Shown here in pieces: positions 1 through 5,779 of a stretch of DNA of 19,000 nucleotides; within the stretch, counting starts at the first letter, position 1; each line of letters begins with the position of its first letter. The notes under the pieces were generated by a model. The model did no database searches and was not told where the DNA came from. It saw nothing but the letters and a program-made list of their open reading frames with translations. Origin of the DNA: an uncultured Collinsella sp. (GTDB taxonomy: Bacteria > Actinomycetota > Coriobacteriia > Coriobacteriales > Coriobacteriaceae); contig CATYEN010000048.1 in the NCBI GenBank assembly GCA_958405565.1, positions 1-19,000 of the forward strand, read 5' to 3'. Position numbers and translations under genes: made by a program.

Positions 1-10
1 ATACTCATGG

Positions 11-47
11 AAAACCTCCCATTTCCCGATGTCCAAGAAATGGGAGG
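11..47 (-). terminator. Rho-independent terminator after thiD
   Basis: A perfect 11-bp inverted repeat (15-25 with 37-47) encloses an 11-base loop. Read on the minus strand the stem is followed directly by TTTT (14-11). It lies 40 bases past the thiD stop codon, so it most likely ends the thiD transcript. The T-run is short, so some read-through is possible. Confidence 0.75.
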
Positions 48-87
48 CAGTTCACTGTCCCCTTCGTGGTGGTTTTTGGTTACCGTC

Positions 88-918
88 TTAGTACTGCCAC
101 ATGTGGTTGACGGGGCCGGAGCCTTTGCCCATGTCAAAACCGGCGGCGAGGGCGCCTGTTAGGTAGGCCTTGCCGGCATTGACGGCATCGGCGAGGTCCA
201 TGCCCTGTGCCAATGCGCAGGCGATGGCGGACGAAAGCGTGCAGCCGGTGCCGTGCGTGTTGCTGGTCTCGATGCGCTTGTGGCGGAACCACGTGGTGAG
301 CGGGTCGCCCAGATGGTTTCCCTCGTCATCGAGCGGCGCGGGCTCGGCTAGCACGTCGTTGGCCTCGTTCACCAGATGTCCGCCCTTGACCAGGGCCGCG
401 CAGCCAAAGCGGCGGGTGAGGAGCATGGCGGCATTTTGCTGCGTGCGTTCGGAATCGACCTCGTAGTCGAGCAGCGCCATGGCCTCGGGAATGTTGGGCG
501 TGATGACCGTCGCTAGCGGGAACAGGCGGCGGGTGAGTGCTTCGGAAGCATCCTCGGCAATGAGTCGAGCGCCCGAGGTGGCGACCATAACGGGGTCGAC
601 CACGATGTTCTGCGCGTCCCAGGCGCTCAAGCGGTCGGCAATGACCTCGATGATCTCGGCAGACGAAACCATGCCAATCTTGACGGCGCTGGGGCGGATG
701 TCGTCAAAGACCGCATCGATTTGCGCGGCGACGATATCGGGGGAGATATCCTGGACCGCCGTGACGCCCAGCGTGTTTTGCGCCGTAATGGCGGTAATGG
801 CCGTCTCGGCATACAGGCGATGCGCCGTGATGGTCTTGATGTCGGCCTGAATGCCGGCGCCACCGCTGGAATCAGATCCCGCGATGGACAGAACGGCAGG
901 TACCCTACTACGATCCAT
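88..918 (-). CDS. thiD: Hydroxymethylpyrimidine/phosphomethylpyrimidine kinase
   Basis: This 276-residue cytoplasmic enzyme phosphorylates HMP to HMP-P and then to HMP-PP, the pyrimidine half of thiamin. The N-terminus carries the ribokinase-family substrate motif AGSDSSGGAGIQAD (about residues 13-26). The middle has VVDPVMVATSG, and the C-terminal part has the anion-hole and catalytic motif NTHGTGCTLSSAIA with the family cysteine. Length fits ThiD (about 265-280). The ATG at 918 is supported by an AGGGAG ribosome site a few bases upstream. It lies downstream of thiC on the same strand, whose product HMP-P is its substrate, but a hairpin in the 183-base gap suggests the two are not simply cotranscribed. 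No thiE or thiM domain is fused to it and neither is in the window. Confidence 0.96.
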   Translation of the reverse strand: MDRSRVPAVLSIAGSDSSGGAGIQADIKTITAHRLYAETAITAITAQNTLGVTAVQDISPDIVAAQIDAVFDDIRPSAVKIGMVSSAEIIEVIADRLSAWDAQNIVVDPVMVATSGARLIAEDASEALTRRLFPLATVITPNIPEAMALLDYEVDSERTQQNAAMLLTRRFGCAALVKGGHLVNEANDVLAEPAPLDDEGNHLGDPLTTWFRHKRIETSNTHGTGCTLSSAIACALAQGMDLADAVNAGKAYLTGALAAGFDMGKGSGPVNHMWQY

Positions 919-965
919 GTTCGCTCCCTTGATTCGGTCGGATTCAAATGGGTCTTTAAGCCAGC

Positions 966-1006
966 ATTATAAAGATGCCCGGGCCGACTCTATGTCGAAC
1001 CCGGGC
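966..1006 (-). terminator. Hairpin between thiC and thiD, with possible -10 box
   Basis: GCCCGGG at 977-983 pairs with CCCGGGC at 1000-1006. An inner five-pair helix (TCGAC with GTCGG, one wobble) extends the stem to about 12 bp. On the minus strand it is followed by ATCTTTATAAT, a weak T-rich tail, so it can act as a partial terminator of thiC. The same tail contains TATAAT (minus strand, 971-966) that could be a -10 box for thiD. No convincing -35 sits at the right distance, so the promoter reading is weak. Confidence 0.5.
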
Positions 1007-1101
1007 GGGTGATGCAATCTTTACGCAAATGTAAGCAAATGTTCACATGTCAACAATTGACGAGCGCCGTGGCACCGCCAATGTCGATTGCGGCGAAGAG
1101 T

Positions 1102-2436
1102 CTAGTCCTCCATGCCGAGGTCGATCGTCGTGCCCTCGAACACCTTGTTGACGGTGCGGACGGCACACATCTTGCCGCACATGGTGCAGGTGCCCTCGGT
1201 GGCGGCAGGGGACTCCTCGTAGCGCTTCTTGCCGGTGACGGGATCGAGGGCACATTTCCACATGGCGTCCCAGTCGAGCTTACGGCGCGCCTGGCCCATC
1301 TTGTCGTCCAGGTCTCGAGCGTGCGGTACCTTCTTGGCGATGTCGGCGGCGTGCGCGGCAATCTTGGTGGCCATGAGGCCATCGAGCACGTCCTGGGCGT
1401 TGGGCAGGCACAGGTGCTCAGCGGGCGTCACGTAGCACAGGAAATCGGCGCCGGAGCTGGCGGAGATGGCGCCACCGATGGCGGCGGTGATGTGGTCGTA
1501 GCCCACACCGATATCGGTCACCAGCGGCCCCAGCACATAGAACGGGGCGTTGTGGCACAGGCGCTTCTGCAGCTTCATATTGGCGGCGATCTCGTCGAGC
1601 GCCATGTGGCCGGGACCCTCGACCATGACCTGGACGCCGGCGGCCCATGCGCGCTTGCACAGCTTGCCCAGCTCGATCATCTCGGCGGTCTCGGTGGCAT
1701 CGTTGGAGTCGTAGAGGCAGCCCGGGCGGCAGGAGTCGCCGAGCGAGATTGTCACGTCGTATTCGTGGCAGATCTCGAGCACCTCGTCAAAGTACTCGTA
1801 GAACGGGTTCTCGTTGCCGGTGACCTCCATCCAGCCAAACAGCAGCGAGCCGCCGCGGCTGACGATGTTCATCAGGCGGCCGGTCTCCTTAAAGGTCTTG
1901 ATGACCGACTTGTTGATGCCGCAGTGGATGGTCATAAAGTCCACGCCATCCTCGGCATGCGCGCGCACGACCTCGAGCAGGTCGTCCTTGGTCAGCTTGA
2001 CCAGCGGCTTTTCCATGTAGCCGATGGCGTCGTACATGGGGACGGTGCCCACCATGAGCGGCGTCTCATCGATGAGCTGCTGGCGGAACTGGCGCGTCTT
2101 GCCCGAGTTGGAGAGGTCCATGATGGCGTCGGCGCCAAAGTCCTCGGCGATTTTGACCTTCTTCCATTCCTCGGCGGCATCGGCCTTATCGCCCGAGATG
2201 CCCAGGTTCACATTGACCTTGGTGGACAGACCCTCACCGACGCCAAAGGCGCGCATGCCCTTTTTGATATGCACGATGTTGGCGGGAATGGCGATGCGGC
2301 CGTCGGCCACGCGCTCGCGGATGTACTCGGGGTCGCGATGCTCGCGCTCGGCGACCTCTTTCATCTGCCGTGTGATTTGCCCGGCGCGGGCGAAGTCGAT
2401 TTGCGTGACGAGCTTGGGCTCGGTCTGTGTGCTCAT
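1102..2436 (-). CDS. thiC: Phosphomethylpyrimidine synthase ThiC
   Basis: This 444-residue radical-SAM enzyme converts aminoimidazole ribotide (AIR) to HMP-P in thiamin synthesis. The ThiC core is intact, including conserved stretches such as NVNLGISGD near the N-terminus and MVEGPGHMALDEI in the middle. The C-terminus carries the iron-sulfur cysteines as CTMCGKMC. It is the short form without the N-terminal domain found in the roughly 600-residue E. coli type. I chose the ATG at 2436 because AAGGGAG (2445-2451) sits 8 bases upstream. The longer reading frame from 2460 would begin inside the conserved GGTAATGCCA segment of the riboswitch. The cysteine spacing reads CX2CX3C, one residue shorter than the CX2CX4C usually quoted. 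Expression should be repressed by thiamin pyrophosphate through the 5' riboswitch. Confidence 0.96.
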   Translation of the reverse strand: MSTQTEPKLVTQIDFARAGQITRQMKEVAEREHRDPEYIRERVADGRIAIPANIVHIKKGMRAFGVGEGLSTKVNVNLGISGDKADAAEEWKKVKIAEDFGADAIMDLSNSGKTRQFRQQLIDETPLMVGTVPMYDAIGYMEKPLVKLTKDDLLEVVRAHAEDGVDFMTIHCGINKSVIKTFKETGRLMNIVSRGGSLLFGWMEVTGNENPFYEYFDEVLEICHEYDVTISLGDSCRPGCLYDSNDATETAEMIELGKLCKRAWAAGVQVMVEGPGHMALDEIAANMKLQKRLCHNAPFYVLGPLVTDIGVGYDHITAAIGGAISASSGADFLCYVTPAEHLCLPNAQDVLDGLMATKIAAHAADIAKKVPHARDLDDKMGQARRKLDWDAMWKCALDPVTGKKRYEESPAATEGTCTMCGKMCAVRTVNKVFEGTTIDLGMED

Positions 2437-2440
2437 TGGC

Positions 2441-2535
2441 ACGGCTCCCTTCGTTGGCATTACCCATATCAGGTTTGCGGGTCAGGGCGGGCGCGCCCAA
2501 TCTCAGCCTGCCGTCTTGTCCTGCAAGCTCCCCGT
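2441..2535 (-). promoter_or_regulatory. TPP riboswitch (THI element) of thiC
   Basis: Read on the minus strand this contains the ordered THI-box segments: a GGGGAGC start, CTGAGA (2506-2501), TGACCC, ACCTGAT (about 2474-2468), GGGTAATGCCA and finally AAGGGAG. ACGG (2535-2532) can pair with CCGT (2444-2441) to close helix P1. The thiC ribosome site AAGGGAG (2451-2445) lies inside the aptamer next to P1. I see no separate terminator between aptamer and start codon, which suggests control of translation initiation by hiding the ribosome site when TPP is bound. Confidence 0.93.
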
Positions 2536-2550
2536 TATGTTATGGGCTCA

Positions 2551-2581
2551 AGTATAGCCTGAATGGGTACGATTGAGCCAA
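2551..2581 (-). promoter_or_regulatory. Possible promoter of thiC
   Basis: On the minus strand TATACT (2556-2551) is a good -10 box just before the riboswitch. TTGGCT (2581-2576) is a fair -35 box but the spacer is 19 bases, longer than ideal. Position relative to the aptamer fits a transcript starting near 2544. Confidence 0.4.
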
Positions 2582-2606
2582 CGAGTGTGCCTGTGGGGAG
2601 GCGAAC

Positions 2607-3122
2607 ATGGAAGACAAGCATCTATATCGAGAGACGCAATGGGATGTATCGGCCGAGGAAAGCCGTGCGCACCATGGACTGGTCGCGATTGGTTTTGCGG
2701 TGCTTGCCGTGCTGGTGATTGCCTTTTGTATTTGGACATTCGGCGGTCGCAGCAGCGCTGCCTGGGGGTTCGAGGCCGACGAGGGCCTGCCGATTATGAC
2801 GATGAAGGTCTCTGGCGGCAACACGGTCGCCGCTCCTGGCGACTATTGGTATCCGCGCGACGAGTTTGTGCAGCTGCAGTTGAGCGGCGGGTCTATTCCG
2901 GGCGAGGAAATCGAACGCGTGACGTTTGATGCGACACTCAAAACGCTGACGGTGGAGCTCAAAGATCAAGGGGATGTGCCCACGACGATGGATATCGCGC
3001 TGACGGAATGGCGCCTGGAGCCTTCGCCGGGCGTCAAGGTGTCCGAGGTGGAGCACGTCAAGGTTGTCTACCAAGATGGCTCGACAAGCGAAATCGCCAA
3101 GGCTGATGGCCTAGCAGAATAG
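2607..3122 (+). CDS. Membrane-anchored protein of unknown function
   Basis: I do not recognise this 171-residue protein. It has a short charged N-terminus (residues 1-24), one hydrophobic segment at about 25-45 (LVAIGFAVLAVLVIAFCIWTF), and a soluble C-terminal part of about 125 residues that is probably outside the membrane. The outer part is rich in alternating polar and beta-branched residues (for example VTFDATLKTLTVEL), consistent with a beta-rich fold. There is no lipobox or cleavable-signal pattern, so a type II anchor is likely. The ATG at 2607 is backed by GGGGAGG 6 bases upstream. It is transcribed divergently from thiC and converges with yaaA. Neither neighbour gives a clear functional hint. 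Confidence 0.85.
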   Translation: MEDKHLYRETQWDVSAEESRAHHGLVAIGFAVLAVLVIAFCIWTFGGRSSAAWGFEADEGLPIMTMKVSGGNTVAAPGDYWYPRDEFVQLQLSGGSIPGEEIERVTFDATLKTLTVELKDQGDVPTTMDIALTEWRLEPSPGVKVSEVEHVKVVYQDGSTSEIAKADGLAE

Positions 3123-3175
3123 GTGTCAGCGCAGGCCGCGACTTCCGCATGCGCCATACCTCGCGTCCTGCCAAG

Positions 3176-3244
3176 AAGTTGCGGTGAAATAGGGACTGTT
3201 TTACCAGTTTAAAGGCCTAATCAGTCCCTATTTCACCGCAACTT
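3176..3244. repeat. Inverted-repeat element, copy 1
   Basis: A perfect 23-bp inverted repeat (3176-3198 with 3222-3244) surrounds a 23-base centre. The outer arm begins AAGTTGCGGTGAAATAG. It lies between the convergent 2607-3122 gene and yaaA. A second copy of the same element in the same orientation lies at 4111-4179. Neither strand has a T-run after this copy, so it is not a typical Rho-independent terminator. Confidence 0.9.
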
Positions 3245-3279
3245 ATGCGAGGTTGGTTACGGCAGTGGCGGCGGTGGGT

Positions 3280-4089
3280 CTACAGGGTCTGCTCATTCAG
3301 GAAGACCAAGGTGTTATGCTTTGAAAGCTCGGGTATGTGACGGTAACCGACGTCGAACGCGGTGAGTCCGCTTGCATCCTCGATTTCGTTCTCTGCCATC
3401 CAGCGCACCATGGAGCCGCGTGCCTTTTTGCTGGCGGTCGAGCGTTGGATGGGCTTGCCGTTGCGGACGCCTTCACCAAAGAGACATGTGACGGTCGTGG
3501 CATCGGCGGCAAGGTGGGGCAGAACGGCTTTGGCGTATTCCACGCTGGCGAGGTTGACGATCATGGTGTTTGAGCCTGCCGGAGCGATAGTCCGTGCAAG
3601 CTTATCGCCCCAAAACGCATAGAGGTCGCAGGCATCGTCGACGGCGAGCTTCGCGCCCATCTCCAGCCGATACGGTTGGACGGCATGAAAGGGGCGAACG
3701 CATCCGTAAAGGCCCGAGAGGATCCACAGATGGCTTTGTAGCCATGTGAGCTGTTCGGCATCCATTACTTCGGGCGCCATGCTCTGGTACTGAATGCCGT
3801 GATAGGACATAACGGCGGGGGAGACGTTGCGGGCGATATCGGGATTGTCGAGGTCGTCGTTTTTCAGGACGGGTTCGAACTCATGCAAGGTGTCGAGACA
3901 AGGCCTCAGCAGTTTGTCGCTCACGTTCCACAGCGTCTGCAGGCCGCCGCTGCCTTCATTTCGCTCGATATCTAGCAGCGCGCGGTGGAGGCGAGCCGTC
4001 TCGTGCGTAAAGGGCGGAATGCCCAGGACTTCAAAAGCATCTTGGGCCGCGCGCATCTGCTTGGCGGGCGAAATGATGACCTGCAGCAT
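3280..4089 (-). CDS. yaaA: Peroxide stress protein YaaA (DUF328/UPF0246 family)
   Basis: This is a 269-residue cytoplasmic protein of the YaaA family, which in E. coli lowers intracellular free iron and protects DNA and proteins during hydrogen peroxide stress. The N-terminal family signature is visible (MLQVIISPAKQM), as is the C-terminal basic motif KKARGSMVRWM followed by FDVGYR, a region linked to DNA binding in the E. coli protein. Length is slightly above the usual 250-260. The ATG at 4089 is preceded by GAGGAG. Its 5' untranslated region would contain repeat copy 2, only 21 bases upstream of the start, so any promoter must lie within or beyond that hairpin. I see no OxyR- or PerR-type operator that I could defend. 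Confidence 0.93.
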   Translation of the reverse strand: MLQVIISPAKQMRAAQDAFEVLGIPPFTHETARLHRALLDIERNEGSGGLQTLWNVSDKLLRPCLDTLHEFEPVLKNDDLDNPDIARNVSPAVMSYHGIQYQSMAPEVMDAEQLTWLQSHLWILSGLYGCVRPFHAVQPYRLEMGAKLAVDDACDLYAFWGDKLARTIAPAGSNTMIVNLASVEYAKAVLPHLAADATTVTCLFGEGVRNGKPIQRSTASKKARGSMVRWMAENEIEDASGLTAFDVGYRHIPELSKHNTLVFLNEQTL

Positions 4090-4104
4090 GGACTCTCCTC
4101 TGCA

Positions 4105-4179
4105 AAAAAGAAGTTGCGGTGGAATAGTTCCTGTTTGGCCTGTTAGTAGGCTTATTTAGGAACTATTTCACCGCAAGTT
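4105..4179 (-). repeat. Inverted-repeat element, copy 2, also terminator-like on the minus strand
   Basis: Arms 4111-4132 and 4158-4179 pair over 22 bp with two mismatches, around a 25-base centre that contains a small inner hairpin (GCCT/AGGC). It is homologous to the element at 3176-3244. Read on the minus strand the hairpin is followed by CTTTTTTGC (4110-4103). It therefore resembles a Rho-independent terminator for the M18 aminopeptidase gene whose stop is at 4216, while sitting in the leader of yaaA. Confidence 0.85.
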
Positions 4180-4215
4180 GTGAAGGGCTGGTTGGGCTCG
4201 CTTTACGAGGGTTGG

Positions 4216-5613
4216 TTAGGCGCGCTCGAGGAAGGCCTTGTAGCCGCGGTAGGCCTCGTAGATATCGGCCTTGTTGGCGACCTCCCACAGGGCGTGCATG
4301 GACAGGACGGCAACGCCGGAGTCGATGACGTTCATGCCGTACTTGGCCATGATGTAGGCGATGGTGCCGCCGCCGCCCGCATTAACGCGGCCGAGCTCAC
4401 AGGTCTGGAAGTCCACGCCCGCCTCGTCCATGATGTCGCGGATGAGGGCCACATACTCGGCGTCGGCGTCGTTGGAGCCGCCCTTGCCGCGGCTGCCCGT
4501 GTACTTGTTAAAGCACAGGCCGCGACCCATGAAGGCTGCGTTCTTGGTCTCGAACTTGCCGGCGTAGCCCGGGTCGAAGCCGGCGGACACGTCGGAGGAG
4601 AGCATGCGGCTGCGGGCGAGTGCGCGGCGCAGGGCCAGCGGGCTGTCCTCGCCGGCGAGCGTCATGATCTCGGCGACGGTGTTCTCGAAGAAGCGGCTCG
4701 TCATGCCGGTGGCGCCCACGGAACCGATTTCCTCCTTGTCGACGATGAGCGTGATGCTCGTGCGCTCCACGTTGGCGACGTTGATCTGGGCGAGCATGGA
4801 GGGGTAGGCGCAGACGCGGTCGTCGTGGCCATAGCCCAAGATCATGGAGCGGTCGAGGCCCATGTCGCGGGCCGGGCCGGCGGGCACGACCTCGATCTCG
4901 GCGGAGAGGAAGTCCTCCTCCTCGACGTCGTACTGCTCCTTGAGGATATCCAGGAACATCTGCTTGACGGGCTCCTTGGGGGTGTCCTTGTCGTCTTCAT
5001 CGAACTTGACGGGACGGCCGCCCACGATCACGTCGAGGATTTCGGCGTCGACGGCGTCCTTGGCGGGCTTGGCCATCTGCTCGCTCGAGAGGTGGATCAG
5101 CAGGTCGGAGATGGTAAAGACCGGGTCGTCCGCCTTGTCGCCGATATTGATGTCGACGGTGGTGCCGTCCTTTTTGCAGATGACGCCCACAAGCGCGAGC
5201 GGGGAGGCCACCCAGTGGTAGCTCTTGACGCCGCCGTAGTAGTGCGTGTCAAGGTAGGCCATGTCGCCGGCCTCGAAGGCGGGATTCTGCTTAAGGTCCA
5301 GACGCGGCGAGTCCACGTGGGCGCCCAGGATGTTAAAGCCCTGCTCGAGCGGGGCGGTGCCAAGGTTGACGAGCATAAGGTCCTTGCCGTGGTTGGCGGC
5401 GTACACCTTGTCGCCTGCCTTGAGCTCGCGACCCTCGGCAATCACGGTCTCCAAGTCGACGTATCCCGCCTCCTCGGCCATCTTGATGCCGGTCTTGACG
5501 CACAGGCGCTCGGTCTTGTTTTCGCTCAAAAACTGCTTATAGCCGCGGCAAAGCTCCTCGAGCTCCTCGATTTGCTGCGGTGTGTACTTTTTCCATGCGC
5601 AGGGACGCTCCAT
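4216..5613 (-). CDS. M18-family metalloaminopeptidase
   Basis: A 465-residue cytosolic aminopeptidase of peptidase family M18 (aspartyl aminopeptidase/aminopeptidase I type), which removes N-terminal residues from peptides using two metal ions. The expected ligands are all visible: His99 and Asp101 in GAHVDSPRL, Asp265 in GYGHDDRV, the catalytic-acid pair Glu294/Glu295 in VDKEEIGS, Asp341 in SSDVSAGFDP and His440 in SMHALWE. Length fits the family (430-480). The ATG at 5613 has AAAGGAG (5628-5622) 8 bases upstream. The open frame continues far upstream into polA antisense sequence but nothing supports an earlier start. A TGATACGAT extended -10-like box lies at about 5670-5663 on the minus strand without a good -35. 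Substrate preference cannot be read from the sequence. Confidence 0.94.
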   Translation of the reverse strand: MERPCAWKKYTPQQIEELEELCRGYKQFLSENKTERLCVKTGIKMAEEAGYVDLETVIAEGRELKAGDKVYAANHGKDLMLVNLGTAPLEQGFNILGAHVDSPRLDLKQNPAFEAGDMAYLDTHYYGGVKSYHWVASPLALVGVICKKDGTTVDINIGDKADDPVFTISDLLIHLSSEQMAKPAKDAVDAEILDVIVGGRPVKFDEDDKDTPKEPVKQMFLDILKEQYDVEEEDFLSAEIEVVPAGPARDMGLDRSMILGYGHDDRVCAYPSMLAQINVANVERTSITLIVDKEEIGSVGATGMTSRFFENTVAEIMTLAGEDSPLALRRALARSRMLSSDVSAGFDPGYAGKFETKNAAFMGRGLCFNKYTGSRGKGGSNDADAEYVALIRDIMDEAGVDFQTCELGRVNAGGGGTIAYIMAKYGMNVIDSGVAVLSMHALWEVANKADIYEAYRGYKAFLERA

Positions 5614-5779
5614 GACGCAGGCTCCTTTCGGATCGATCGTGCTGGTTGATGTACCGTGAGCCATCGTATCACGCGCGGGCCCGCGGCGGCGGGGAAGCCT
5701 GATGTGCGGTGGCCGTGGGGCGGGGAGCGTGTAAACTGGTGTGAGCAAACTGTGCCCAGCCCAAAGCGAGGTATTCAAT

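Noticed and set aside
1050..1075. TTGACA on the minus strand between thiC and thiD as a thiD promoter
   Set aside because: No acceptable -10 box stands 16-18 bases downstream, and the hairpin at 977-1006 would follow it.
1009..2562. Long plus-strand open frame opposite thiC
   Set aside because: It lies fully antisense to an unmistakable thiC and has the leucine-, glycine- and valine-rich composition expected of a GC-rich gene read backwards. Similar antisense frames at 4180-5649, 5669-7021 and 10224-11528 were dropped for the same reason.
3176..4179. CRISPR-like or composite-transposon reading of the two repeats around yaaA
   Set aside because: Only two copies 866 bases apart, no transposase and no cas genes; yaaA is a complete housekeeping-type gene.
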